A DNA stretch of 64,000 nucleotides from the NCBI RefSeq assembly GCF_001642735.1, contig NZ_LWHM01000032.1:111061-175060 (forward strand). The letters run 5' to 3'. Origin of the DNA: Pseudohongiella nitratireducens (GTDB lineage: Bacteria; Pseudomonadota; Gammaproteobacteria; Pseudomonadales; Pseudohongiellaceae). The notes below the pieces were generated by a model. That model had not been told where the DNA came from and searched no databases. It saw only the letters and a list, made by a program, of their open reading frames with translations. Position 1 is the first letter of the stretch. Each line of letters starts with the position of its first letter. The position numbers were made by a program, and so were the translations under genes. Positions 29,766 through 38,923 of this stretch are shown in pieces.

Positions 29766-30635
29766 ATGAAAACGCAACTAAAAACAATATTGGCAGTGAC
29801 TGCAACTGCCATCGCTGTGAGTGCCTTGTGGAACGTGAATCAGGGGCCAGCAGAAGCACAACAGAGTCAGGGTGGAAGTGATATACCGCGAACGCCAACC
29901 GGTAAACCGGATTTCAATGGTATCTGGCAGGCAATGACCTCCGCTTATTGGGACCTTGAACCGCACGAGGCGCGACATGGTCCTACGCTGGCGCTTGAGG
30001 CTGGTGCATTCATGGCAGTGCCTCCGGGCATGGGTGTCGTTGAAGGAGGCGAAATTCCTTATAAGGATGGCATGCGTGCCCGCCAGGTAGAAAACAAGCA
30101 AAACTGGCTGGAACGAGATCCGGTCCGCGAATGCAAGTTGCCAGGTGTGCCACGTGCCACTTATATGCCTTATCCCTTCCAGATTTTTCAGGCGCCTGAT
30201 GCCACATTAATAACCTATCAGTTTGCCGGTGCTGACCGTATTGTGCATATGGATGCTGATGTAGAAGCTCAGGTCGATACCTGGATGGGCACCAATAATG
30301 GCAGCTGGGATGGTGATACGCTGGTGATCGATGTGACTGGCCAGATTGCTGATACCTGGTTTGACCGTTCGGGTAACTACCACAGTGGTTGGGAAATGCA
30401 TGTACAGGAACGCTACACAATGATCGATGCCAATACCATCGACTATTCCGCAACGATCAATGATCCGCTCACTTTTGAGCGCCCCTGGACGATTAACATG
30501 AAACTGTACCGTCACCAGGATGAAAATATGGAATTGCTTGAATTCAAGTGCGTCGAGTTCGTTGAAGAATTGCGCTATGGCGACTTGCGAGCGCCTGGGT
30601 CAGAAAGAGGTGATGGCGTAACGCCAATCTTCTGA
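29766..30635 (+). CDS. Exported protein of unknown function, paralogue of the preceding gene
   Basis: Protein of 289 residues with an N-terminal signal segment (about residues 1-32). It then reads GKPDFNGIWQAM, the same opening as its neighbour, and NGSWDGDTLVIDVTG parallels the GWYEGNSLVVET block. It contains two cysteines that could pair (RECKLPG and LEFKCVEF). No catalytic motif is recognisable. The two genes form a pair with a terminator after the second. Confidence 0.8.
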   Translation: MKTQLKTILAVTATAIAVSALWNVNQGPAEAQQSQGGSDIPRTPTGKPDFNGIWQAMTSAYWDLEPHEARHGPTLALEAGAFMAVPPGMGVVEGGEIPYKDGMRARQVENKQNWLERDPVRECKLPGVPRATYMPYPFQIFQAPDATLITYQFAGADRIVHMDADVEAQVDTWMGTNNGSWDGDTLVIDVTGQIADTWFDRSGNYHSGWEMHVQERYTMIDANTIDYSATINDPLTFERPWTINMKLYRHQDENMELLEFKCVEFVEELRYGDLRAPGSERGDGVTPIF

Positions 30636-30658
30636 TAGCACACTACGCCAGATGAAAG

Positions 30659-30703
30659 CCCGGTATTTTCAGGTTCCGACCTGCAAGTGCCGGGTTTTTT
30701 TCG
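30659..30703 (+). terminator. Rho-independent terminator after the exported pair
   Basis: CCCGG pairs with CCGGG, and an inner CAGGT/ACCTG stem caps the hairpin; seven T follow. It ends the transcript of the two exported-protein genes. Confidence 0.8.
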
Positions 30704-30724
30704 TTATCAGTTTTAAATGGCTCT

Positions 30725-31420
30725 TCAGCGCATGAATTCGCCATGATCCAGGTAGTGAATCACTTGGTCGATGACATCATTATTATTCATCATCAGGGGG
30801 TGGGTAGTCGGCATCACGATATGATCATTCATGCCAGCCAATTTGCTGCGTTCGATGGACACCTTGCCATCATCGTCGCCGGGTATCAGTAATGAAAGTA
30901 TCCAGTTAATACTTTTACTACCTGCAATGATGCCGACATCAAAATTCGCTGGGCCTAACTGCTGGGGAACACTTCCTGTTTCAGTGCCCAGCTCCAGGCC
31001 GGCATCGCCGTTGAGCCAGTGAAAGCCAGGAACGTCGCGCAGCTTATCAACCACCTCGCTGCCCTGATTAGGTGGGCCAAGCATGACGACGCGATGCAAA
31101 CCGTCAATGTCATGCGCTTGCAGATATTGTCTCACCAGTATGCCGCCGAGAGAGTGAGTCACAAAACTGATTTCGGTGTCTGTAGCGCACTGCTCCAGGG
31201 CAGGAGGAATGGCTTTTTCCGTTAGAGTTTCGATGGCAAAATCTCGCGAGGGGTAGCCAAGATTGACAGTGGTATAACCTGCAGTGGTCAATTTCTCAGC
31301 CATTTCATTCATTGAGTCAGCAGATCTTGCCAGGCCGTGCAGTAGAATCACACAAGAGGCTTCCGCCATAGGGCAGAACAGAGAAAAGATGAGCATTAGC
31401 GTGGTTTTCATGACGTCCAA
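30725..31420 (-). CDS. Exported alpha/beta hydrolase, lipase-like
   Basis: Protein of 231 residues with a signal peptide after MKTTLMLIFSLF (start at 31420, or three codons later at 31411). The oxyanion block VILLHGLARSADSM and the nucleophile elbow THSLGGILVRQYL are typical of short bacterial lipases and PGAP1-like hydrolases. The acid and histidine are likely in the C-terminal part (DDGKVSIERS and THPLMMNN). Substrate is unknown; esters or lipids are likely. Confidence 0.82.
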   Translation of the reverse strand: MDVMKTTLMLIFSLFCPMAEASCVILLHGLARSADSMNEMAEKLTTAGYTTVNLGYPSRDFAIETLTEKAIPPALEQCATDTEISFVTHSLGGILVRQYLQAHDIDGLHRVVMLGPPNQGSEVVDKLRDVPGFHWLNGDAGLELGTETGSVPQQLGPANFDVGIIAGSKSINWILSLLIPGDDDGKVSIERSKLAGMNDHIVMPTTHPLMMNNNDVIDQVIHYLDHGEFMR

Positions 31421-31465
31421 TCTATAATATCTTTGCTCATGATGTCACCTGATACTGCTTAAACC

Positions 31466-32575
31466 ATGATGCCCATTGAGTCACTTAGCCAGCTCGATTT
31501 ATTAATCCGCATGATGGTACTCGGCCAATTACTGCTATTAGGTGGTTTGGTGTTGCGCGAGCCGGCGTCGCGACTGCGGTTGCTGTTGCTAGCCTGTGGT
31601 TTGAGTGTCGCTGGCCTTGTGATGTTAACCGCACCCATACCGGATGAACAGTATGGTTTGCTACGCAATGTTCTGTTGATTCTGACAGACGCCTTTGCCT
31701 TCATTTTCTGGCTACTGATCTGCCATCTCTTTGAAGATGATTTCAACCCAGGGAAATGGCCAACACCGGTTAAATGGCTGCTTGGGCTATTCGGATTGGT
31801 GTATCTCTATGCATTGGGCATTCAGGCTGGTGGCAGCATTTTACACGATCTCATTCATGCCATTAGTCTGGGCTTGGTTCTTCATGCCGCGTACATTGCC
31901 TGGCGCGGCTTCAAAGCAGATTTGCTGGATACACGGCGCCGCGCCAGAGTCATGGTGGTGCTAGGTATTACGCTATACAGCACGATATTAGTGATATTTG
32001 AGTTTGCAGACGAGCGTTATCGCAATGCCGCGGTGTTCGGTTTGTTTAATGCGACGTTCTTGTTATTGATTACAACGATTGCAGTGGCTCGTACCTTTCG
32101 TTTGCAATATGAGCCTGGCAAACCGGCAGCAGAAATTGCTGCGACAGAGCGGCAGGAAATAGCCAGGCCCCAACCCGGTGATAGTCAGCCAACCCTGGTT
32201 CGCCATCAATCAGAATGGTCGCCCGCAGATGCGCGCCTGTCAAAAGCACTGGATTCTTTCATTGCCGAATGTGGATATCACCAGCATGGTTTGACGATTT
32301 CAGGACTGGCCAGCCAGTTAAACTGTCCGGAACATCGCTTACGCCGACTTATCAATCAGACCCGCGGTTACCGCAATTTCAACAGCATGTTAAATGACCT
32401 GCGAGTGGCAGATGCTCGCGAGCGTCTGGTTGATCCGGCCTATGATGACAAGCCGATACTGAGTATCGCGCTCGATTTAGGTTACGATTCCATCGGCCCT
32501 TTTAATCGGGCTTTTAAAGCAAAAACCGAGCAGACACCGAGTGAATTTCGGGGTGATATTCAAAATCGGCGCTAA
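31466..32575 (+). CDS. Membrane-embedded AraC-family regulator
   Basis: Protein of 369 residues. The first ~215 residues are about six or seven hydrophobic helices (for instance MVLGQLLLLGGLVL, then LLLLACGLSVAGLVML). A short linker leads to a C-terminal AraC DNA-binding domain (about 265-365, with LTISGLASQLNCPEHRLRRLIN and ILSIALDLGYDSIGPFNRAF). A membrane sensor joined directly to a DNA-binding domain suggests one-component sensing at the membrane. The beta-lactamase-fold gene 75 bp downstream on the same strand is a plausible target. Confidence 0.85.
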   Translation: MMPIESLSQLDLLIRMMVLGQLLLLGGLVLREPASRLRLLLLACGLSVAGLVMLTAPIPDEQYGLLRNVLLILTDAFAFIFWLLICHLFEDDFNPGKWPTPVKWLLGLFGLVYLYALGIQAGGSILHDLIHAISLGLVLHAAYIAWRGFKADLLDTRRRARVMVVLGITLYSTILVIFEFADERYRNAAVFGLFNATFLLLITTIAVARTFRLQYEPGKPAAEIAATERQEIARPQPGDSQPTLVRHQSEWSPADARLSKALDSFIAECGYHQHGLTISGLASQLNCPEHRLRRLINQTRGYRNFNSMLNDLRVADARERLVDPAYDDKPILSIALDLGYDSIGPFNRAFKAKTEQTPSEFRGDIQNRR

Positions 32576-32650
32576 CTTTTCATAATCGGCAAGATCCCTG
32601 AACAGTTGCCAGGCAGACTTCAGACAGAGATGAATAAAGGAGAGTTTCTC

Positions 32651-33886
32651 ATGTCTGTTAGAAAGCTTGTTGCAACACTGGGCCTTATGGTCATGTTGAT
32701 CCTGGTTTACCTGCTGTGGCCGGTGTATGGGTTTATTGGGGAGGACACAGCCTGGATGCGTAAGCCCTGGGCATGGCAAACGGTCCCTGCTGCACAAAAC
32801 TGTCTGTCTGGAAGTGAGAACACCGCCCTGTCACAGCTGTCTGATCAAGCATGCTCTATGCTGATAACACATCAGGCAAATATCCATGCGCCTTCTCTTT
32901 CCGCTGCCATTGCGATTGAAGGTGAGCTGGTCTGGAGTGCTGCGGCCGGGTGGTCAGACCTGGCTTCAGGCGAAAGGGCAACGCCACAAACGCTATACCG
33001 CATTGGTTCGACTTCAAAGCCAGTGACAGGGACATTGCTGGCGCGAATGGTGAGCAATAAGAGAGTCGATCTGGATGAGCCAATTGGCAGTTATGATGAT
33101 GCATTGCCAAACCCCGACTGGGCGCAACTGACATTACGCCAACTGGCATCACATATGGCGGGGATGCCCGAGTACAAAACCAACCAAGACTGGCTCGGTG
33201 TGTATCATTCCATTGCATTGCGCAGGCATCATTCAAATGTCAGGCAAGGACTCGAACTGTTTGATGGCAGTCCGTTACGTTACCCGCCAGGCAGCCAGTT
33301 TGAATATTCATCATTCGACACCTTGTTGATTGCCTCGATCTTGCAGCGTGCCGGCAGGCAATCTTTTGATGAACTGGTACAGCAACAAGTCACCGGACCT
33401 TTAGGGTTATCTTCCCCTGTGCCGGATGCGGACGTACCTGAGCGAGCTACGTTCTACCAACTGGATGGCAACCGGGTTCAGCCATGGCGCAGTGTTGATC
33501 TCAGCAATAAGCTGCCCGGTGGTGGGTTTATGGCCAGACCGGCAGATCTGGTCATGTTAGGTGCAGCATGGCTGGATAATGACTTCATTCCCAAAGCAAC
33601 ACGAGACACATTTTGGACGCCACAAAGGATCAACAGTGGCGAGATAAACGAGCAATCATATGCCCTCACCTGGCGCTGGCGCGATGAAGGCAGTTTTGCG
33701 CACCATGGCGGTGTATCCAAAGGTTCGATGGCCTGGCTGGCCGTTTATCCGAAGCAGTCGCTGGTGATTGCCATGACCATGAATGCAACCTTGCCGGTGT
33801 TTACAGATTTTTCATCCTTGCAAACTGAATTAGTGGAGTTATTTTCCAAGGCTAATGAGGTGCAGGCTCAAGTTGTTGAGAACTGA
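32651..33886 (+). CDS. Membrane-anchored beta-lactamase-fold serine hydrolase
   Basis: Protein of 411 residues starting at 32651 (MSVRKLVATLGLMV), chosen because AAGGAGAG lies 6 bp upstream. An N-terminal hydrophobic helix (about 5-25) is a signal or anchor. The catalytic SxxK is intact (IGSTSKPVTGTL), the tyrosine motif is FEYSSFDT and the third motif is HHGGVSKG. It belongs to the class C beta-lactamase/penicillin-binding-protein-like group; the substrate is unknown. It follows the membrane AraC regulator. Confidence 0.85.
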   Translation: MSVRKLVATLGLMVMLILVYLLWPVYGFIGEDTAWMRKPWAWQTVPAAQNCLSGSENTALSQLSDQACSMLITHQANIHAPSLSAAIAIEGELVWSAAAGWSDLASGERATPQTLYRIGSTSKPVTGTLLARMVSNKRVDLDEPIGSYDDALPNPDWAQLTLRQLASHMAGMPEYKTNQDWLGVYHSIALRRHHSNVRQGLELFDGSPLRYPPGSQFEYSSFDTLLIASILQRAGRQSFDELVQQQVTGPLGLSSPVPDADVPERATFYQLDGNRVQPWRSVDLSNKLPGGGFMARPADLVMLGAAWLDNDFIPKATRDTFWTPQRINSGEINEQSYALTWRWRDEGSFAHHGGVSKGSMAWLAVYPKQSLVIAMTMNATLPVFTDFSSLQTELVELFSKANEVQAQVVEN

Positions 33887-33906
33887 CTGAAAAGATCGAG
33901 TTTTCT

Positions 33907-34467
33907 TCAGGGAGCTAATAGCTGTAACAACACTGTGCGCTGGGTTTTCCATAGCTCACGTAAGTGTGCTTCATCTTTTGCTTCGTATTTCAGCGCTTTG
34001 GTTGTGCGCTGAATGTTCTCAGCCAGCGCTGTCATATCAATGCCCGCACGGGTAATGGCAGGTTCATATTCCTGTAACGCTTCCGCAATAAGGTGCTGAT
34101 AACGCTCTGCTGCGTCCGCTAATTCATGCCGGCAAGCGGTATTGAAGCCGCTGATCACATCGTCAGCATCAGGCGAGCTGCACAACAGGGCAAAGTGCTT
34201 GCCTGCGATGCTTTCAAAGATGACATCCAGTTTCTGTTCCGCACTGTCGGCAGTAGCAAAGCCATTGATAAGATCAGCGACCGTCTGGTCAGCCAGGTGG
34301 CGTGTGGCAGCACGAAGCAACTCTTCTTTATTGGCAAAAGCAGCGTACACAGATTGCCTGGACAGTCCCGCTTCACGGGCGATGTCATTCATTGTCGTAC
34401 GGGCCATGCCGTATCGAAAAAACAGCTTAAGTGCTGCGGATATAATCTGGACGTCTCGAGTGCTCAT
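33907..34467 (-). CDS. TetR-family regulator
   Basis: Protein of 186 residues with an N-terminal TetR helix-turn-helix (IISAALKLFFRYGMARTTM, IAREAGLSRQSVYAAF, about residues 8-50) and an all-helical ligand domain. It is divergent from the molybdenum hydroxylase genes, with 114 bp between starts and an inverted repeat in between. It most likely represses that operon in response to a substrate. Confidence 0.88.
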   Translation of the reverse strand: MSTRDVQIISAALKLFFRYGMARTTMNDIAREAGLSRQSVYAAFANKEELLRAATRHLADQTVADLINGFATADSAEQKLDVIFESIAGKHFALLCSSPDADDVISGFNTACRHELADAAERYQHLIAEALQEYEPAITRAGIDMTALAENIQRTTKALKYEAKDEAHLRELWKTQRTVLLQLLAP

Positions 34468-34486
34468 TCTTACATCTTTACAAATA

Positions 34487-34501
34487 TTGACATATTGTCA
34501 A
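34487..34501. promoter_or_regulatory. Inverted repeat between TetR gene and hydroxylase operon
   Basis: TTGACATATTGTCAA has perfect 6-bp arms around TAT. It lies 20 bp from the TetR start and 81 bp from iorA. TTGACA could also be a -35 element, with TAATAT 19 bp downstream as a possible -10. It is the best operator candidate in the region. Confidence 0.5.
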
Positions 34502-34581
34502 GACGGCATGCTAATATACTGGATAACAACGTCTTGAAACATCAGATTGTACCACCTTGATCCCCAGCCACGGGAGGCAAC

Positions 34582-35058
34582 ATGGCCTATACATTACTCA
34601 TTAACGGTGAATCTCACGAGCTGGATGTCGATGGCGACATGCCGCTGCTGTGGGCGGTTCGCGATCATCTGAACTATACCGGCAGCAAATTTGGTTGCGG
34701 TATGGCCCAGTGCGGTGCCTGTACCATGCAGATTGACGGACAGGCGACACGAACCTGTGTGTTGACGGTAGCAGCTGCTGAGGGCCGAAATATCACGACG
34801 ATAGAAGGGTTACAGTCCCCGCAAGGCCAGGCCCTTCAGAAAGCCTGGGTAGAGTTGCAGGTGCCTCAGTGCGGCTATTGTCAGTCTGGACAGATCATGT
34901 CAGCAACCGCTTTACTCGAGCAGAATCCCAGCCCCAGTGATGCGGACATTGATACAGCCATGTCTGGCAACATTTGCCGGTGCGGTACTTATTCCCGTAT
35001 CAAGCAGGGCATCAAGCTTGCTGCCAATGCCGTTCGTGACAATGAAGGAGCTGCGTAA
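34582..35058 (+). CDS. 2Fe-2S subunit of a molybdenum hydroxylase (isoquinoline 1-oxidoreductase alpha type)
   Basis: Small electron-transfer subunit of 158 residues. Cysteines of the plant-type 2Fe-2S cluster are in KFGCGMAQCGACTMQ, and those of the second cluster are in CGYCQSGQIMS and GNICRCGTYSRIKQ. It shares one base with the start of the large subunit gene, so the two are translationally coupled. This two-subunit form lacks the FAD subunit of classical xanthine dehydrogenases and passes electrons to a cytochrome or other acceptor. Confidence 0.93.
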   Translation: MAYTLLINGESHELDVDGDMPLLWAVRDHLNYTGSKFGCGMAQCGACTMQIDGQATRTCVLTVAAAEGRNITTIEGLQSPQGQALQKAWVELQVPQCGYCQSGQIMSATALLEQNPSPSDADIDTAMSGNICRCGTYSRIKQGIKLAANAVRDNEGAA

Positions 35059-37226
35059 TGAAAGCGTCCAGATTCCAATCACAGGATCATATCGACACAG
35101 GTCGACGTCAGTTTCTCAAGCTGTCTGCGGCGACAGGTGCTGGTCTGACTCTCGGGCTTAACCTCACAACCAGGGCATCAGCACAAGCTGCCGACTCACC
35201 AGCTCTGCAGTTTAACGCCTTTGTGAATATCAGCCCGGACAATACCGTGAATGTTTATATCAAGCACCTGGAAATGGGTCAGGGTGTGTATACCGGTCTG
35301 GCCACCTGTGTTGCTGAAGAACTTGATGCCGCCTGGTCCCAGGTCAAATGCGAACATGCACCGGTGGATACCGAAAAGTATGCCAACCTGTTCATGGGGC
35401 AGCAGGCCACGGGTGGCAGCACAGCTATTGCCAACAGCTTTACCCAGATGCGTCAGGCGGGTGCCACAGCACGCGCCATGCTCGTGGCTGCTGCTGCCCA
35501 GCGCTGGGGAGTGCCTGCGTCAGAGATTTCAGTGTCTGAGGGGCAAGTCTCTCATGGCAGCCACCAGGCCAGTTTTGGTGAGTTGGCAGTGGAGGCCGCT
35601 GCTCAAAATGCACCTGCCCCCGAAGCGGTCAGCCTGAAAGACCCTGCCGATTTCACACTGATTGGCAGAGAAGACCTGGTTAGAAAAGATGAAGGCAAGC
35701 AGAACGGAACGGCTGTTTATACCCAGGACGTGCAGCTACCAGGTATGCTGACTGCAGTCGTGGCACATTCTCCCAGGTTTGGTGGTCGCGTCAAAAGTTT
35801 TGATGCCAGCAAGGCACTGCAACGCAATGGCGTTGAGCAGGTTTTCGAAATTGAGAACGGTGTTGCTGTACTGGCGAAGGATTACTGGACTGCCATCAAA
35901 GGGCGCGAGCTGCTGGAAATTGAGTGGGATGACAGTGCAGCGGAAACACGTAGCAGTGGCACAATCCTGTCTCAGTACCGGGAGTTGGTAGATGAGCCTG
36001 GTATCGTTGCCGAGCGCGAAGGCGATGTCGCCTCACAGCTTAATCAAGGTGACAGTGTTGAAGCCGTGTTTGAGTTCCCTTACCTGGCGCATGCACAAAT
36101 GGAGCCTATGAACTGTGTCGCCAAAGTGGATGGTCAGCGCGCCGAACTGTGGTATGGCTGTCAGGGAGCCACCAGTGACCAGATGGCGATTGCGCAGTTG
36201 CTGGGCGGAAAGATTGAAGATGTCAAAATTCACACGGTATTTGCCGGTGGTGGATTTGGCCGCCGCGCCAACCCTTTCTCCGATTATGTTCTGGAAGCTG
36301 TCAGAGTGGCACGTGGAGCACAGGGTAAACCAGTGAAACTGGTCTGGAGCCGGGAAGATGACATGCAGGCAGGTTTTTACCGCCCGGCATTTGTCCACAA
36401 GCTTTCTGCTGCTGTCGATGACCAGGGAATGCCAACAGCATTTCAGGCCCGTCTTGCCGGGCAGTCCATTATGATGGGAACCAACATGGAGTCCATGAGT
36501 GTTGTCGACGGAGTTGATAATGCATCCGTGGAGGGCCTTGTTCACCTGCCCTACCAGGTACCGAATCGCCAGGTGGAAGTTCACAATACTCAAGCCGGTG
36601 TGCCAGTACAGTGGTGGCGTTCAGTGGGCAATACGCACACCGCTTTCAGTAAAGAAGTTTTTATTGATTCGCTGGCAAGAAAAGCTGGTCAGGATCCGGT
36701 TGAGTACCGCCTGTCACTCTTAAAGCATAATCCGCGTGAAACAGCTGTGTTAAAACTGGCAGCGGAAAAAGCGGAATGGGGATCGCGGAAATTGCCTGAA
36801 GGCTGGGGGCGCGGCGTTGCTGTCCACACCTCATTTGGCAGTACCGTTGCAGAGATTGTCGATGTTTCTGTTCAGGGAACAGAATTCAAGGTTGAGCGTG
36901 TTGTCGCTGCAGTTGACTGTGGCATCGCCGTGAATCCAAACATTATACGCGCCCAGATCGAAGGTGGTATTGCCTATGGCCTTTCCGCAGCCCTGGCCGA
37001 TGAAGTCACATTGACTGATGGTAATGTGGATCAGACCAACTTCCATAATTATCGAGTACTGCGCATGAACGACATGCCGGAAGTGGAAGTGCATATCCTG
37101 CCATCCGGCAACGCACCCAGTGGCGTTGGTGAGCCAGGTACACCACCAGTTGCCCCCGCAGTCGCCAATGCCCTGGCAGCTGCCACCGGCCAAACACTGA
37201 CCCGGCTACCCTTACGCTTAACCTGA
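35058..37226 (+). CDS. Molybdopterin-binding large subunit (isoquinoline 1-oxidoreductase beta type)
   Basis: Protein of 722 residues with a twin-arginine signal ([15 protein letters not shown], about 15-30), so the enzyme folds with its cofactor and is exported to the periplasm. Molybdenum-cofactor segments include GFGRRANPF, and the catalytic glutamate sits in [18 protein letters not shown] near the C-terminus. Enzymes of this group hydroxylate N-heterocycles or oxidise aldehydes. The true substrate cannot be read from sequence. The operon is probably controlled by the divergent TetR protein. Confidence 0.92.
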   Translation: MKASRFQSQDHIDTGRRQFLKLSAATGAGLTLGLNLTTRASAQAADSPALQFNAFVNISPDNTVNVYIKHLEMGQGVYTGLATCVAEELDAAWSQVKCEHAPVDTEKYANLFMGQQATGGSTAIANSFTQMRQAGATARAMLVAAAAQRWGVPASEISVSEGQVSHGSHQASFGELAVEAAAQNAPAPEAVSLKDPADFTLIGREDLVRKDEGKQNGTAVYTQDVQLPGMLTAVVAHSPRFGGRVKSFDASKALQRNGVEQVFEIENGVAVLAKDYWTAIKGRELLEIEWDDSAAETRSSGTILSQYRELVDEPGIVAEREGDVASQLNQGDSVEAVFEFPYLAHAQMEPMNCVAKVDGQRAELWYGCQGATSDQMAIAQLLGGKIEDVKIHTVFAGGGFGRRANPFSDYVLEAVRVARGAQGKPVKLVWSREDDMQAGFYRPAFVHKLSAAVDDQGMPTAFQARLAGQSIMMGTNMESMSVVDGVDNASVEGLVHLPYQVPNRQVEVHNTQAGVPVQWWRSVGNTHTAFSKEVFIDSLARKAGQDPVEYRLSLLKHNPRETAVLKLAAEKAEWGSRKLPEGWGRGVAVHTSFGSTVAEIVDVSVQGTEFKVERVVAAVDCGIAVNPNIIRAQIEGGIAYGLSAALADEVTLTDGNVDQTNFHNYRVLRMNDMPEVEVHILPSGNAPSGVGEPGTPPVAPAVANALAAATGQTLTRLPLRLT

Positions 37227-37249
37227 ACCAATCGGTTTATAGCCATTCA

Positions 37250-37281
37250 AAAAAACGGCCGCCTGGAGCGGCCGTTTTTTT
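37250..37281. terminator. Bidirectional terminator after the hydroxylase operon
   Basis: CGGCCGC and GCGGCCG pair around CTGGA. A-rich sequence precedes and a seven-T run follows, so it can work on both strands between convergent transcripts. Confidence 0.88.
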
Positions 37282-37322
37282 ATTTGTCCGGAAGCATCCA
37301 AAACACAGCAGATACGGCACAA

Positions 37323-37491
37323 GGTCAGGACATCATAGCTCAGACGGCAGACAGTAAGACCACGTTTAGCACATCACTTGTCGCTCGAAAAAGCGGGCGG
37401 ATTGTCTGAAGCCGACAGGCTGAGTTTCCGCCCGTCGAGCAACAAGAGATGTGCTGTGGTCGTCTACCGTCTGAGCTATGATGTTCTGACC
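37323..37491 (+). repeat. Long hairpin element L (169 bp), isolated copy
   Basis: Arms 37323-37347 and 37467-37491 pair over 25 bp with a single G-T wobble. An inner stem pairs GCACATC/GATGTGC and CTTGT/ACAAG, then GGCGG/CCGCC. The apex reads GGATTGTCTGAAG, a short hairpin, then GAGTTTCCGC. The left flank GGCACAAGGTC matches the GGCACCAAGGTC terminus of the copies at 8-10 kb. Stem sequence is unrelated to the others. It lies between the hydroxylase operon and an MFS gene; 37492-37625 holds nothing recognisable. Confidence 0.85.
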
Positions 37492-37625
37492 GCCCTTCAG
37501 TCGAAAACTCGCCTGACGGCTCATACAATTCGGCTGCGTTTTCGGGTGAGAAGCGCTAGGCAAAGCGTGGTCTGACTGGCTGCAACAGGTGGAGAGATAA
37601 CCTGCCCGTCGCTCCGCAGTGCCCC

Positions 37626-38825
37626 CTAACCGCTCTGCCTGGCCCTCTCAGCAACAGCCGTACTGCTGTAACTGACAATCGCCCCGATTAACATCAACGA
37701 TGCACTTAGCGCGAACGTTAAACGGAAGTCCTGCTGCCAGTCTATCAGCAGACCTGCCAATGCAGGGCCAACCAGTTGCCCCAGTGCAAAGAAAACCGTG
37801 ACAAAACTGACAGCCATGGCCGCATGCTGAGGCTTGACCGTACTGGTCGCAGCAGCCAGCACAGATGTAAACAGTCCGGTCACAGAAAGTCCAACCATCA
37901 CAAAATGAATCGTGAAAGCCAGTGTCGTCGGCCAAAGCACGGGTATCAGCGTTGCGCACATGGCGACGATCATGCAAAAAGTTAATGCCCTGCCGTGTCC
38001 CAGTTTGTCAGCCAGCCAGCCCCAGATGGGACCGGAGAAAATAGAAACAAAACCCATGATTGAGACCAGGCGTCCGGCATAAGCGGCAGGTATATCTGAA
38101 TCCAGTGCAAAGCTGTACATGAACAGTACCTGGACAATGTAAGTCAGGCCGACTACGCCATAGACCATTGCCATTCGTACCACATGAGGGTTGCGGTAGG
38201 CCGTGGCCAGCCCCTGCTTCATCGTGATGCTTTCTTCATGGCGGGGAGGGTCACGCAAAAACACCAGCACCAGTACTGTCACAGTTGCTGCAATGCCGGC
38301 AAATGTTGCCCAAATCATTCGCCAGGACGATTCATCGCCTGATTGTGTAATCATTGGTATGAATATGCCGGTCAGTAAAATACCGGTACCCACACCGCTG
38401 CCGGAAAAACCGATTACCATGCCGCGCCGTTCCGGGTACCAGGCGCCAAGCAATGATACCAGCGGTGTAAACGTGAAGGCGGTACCAAATCCCATCAGCA
38501 CCATGCAAAGCATCAGCAGCGGGTAAGCAGAAAAAAAGCTTAAACCAGTGTAACCAAGCACACCCAGAGAAAGGCCCAGCAGGATAGCTTTCTTACCACC
38601 ATAACGACCGGCAAATATGCCTGCGTACAGCAACAAGCTCAGATAACCCAGTGCGGTCAGCGTCCCCAGGTTGGCGGCCTGTGAGTAGCTCAGGCCCAGC
38701 GTCTCGCGCATGACCGGCAAGATAAGCCCATACGAAAGCCGCCCGAATACCACGGCACTCAAGGTACAGAGCATACTGATGGGAATCAGCAGATAAATTG
38801 GCGGGCGATTAGCGGGTGTCGACAT
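37626..38825 (-). CDS. MFS transporter
   Basis: Major facilitator of 399 residues with twelve hydrophobic segments. The loop 2-3 motif region is GRYGGKKAILLG and the cytoplasmic loop 6-7 is charged (RDPPRHEESITM). It resembles the YbfB/YjiJ-type group of small MFS carriers. The substrate is unknown. It stands alone downstream of hairpin L and has no clear partner. Confidence 0.85.
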   Translation of the reverse strand: MSTPANRPPIYLLIPISMLCTLSAVVFGRLSYGLILPVMRETLGLSYSQAANLGTLTALGYLSLLLYAGIFAGRYGGKKAILLGLSLGVLGYTGLSFFSAYPLLMLCMVLMGFGTAFTFTPLVSLLGAWYPERRGMVIGFSGSGVGTGILLTGIFIPMITQSGDESSWRMIWATFAGIAATVTVLVLVFLRDPPRHEESITMKQGLATAYRNPHVVRMAMVYGVVGLTYIVQVLFMYSFALDSDIPAAYAGRLVSIMGFVSIFSGPIWGWLADKLGHGRALTFCMIVAMCATLIPVLWPTTLAFTIHFVMVGLSVTGLFTSVLAAATSTVKPQHAAMAVSFVTVFFALGQLVGPALAGLLIDWQQDFRLTFALSASLMLIGAIVSYSSTAVAERARQSG

Positions 38826-38923
38826 GAATCTGGGCCTTGTGGAAAGCCCGAAATTCTAACACAGATAATGGCCTGGAGGCTTGCGACGCAGCCCTGACAT
38901 ACTGCACTTAATATAGTGGTGCA

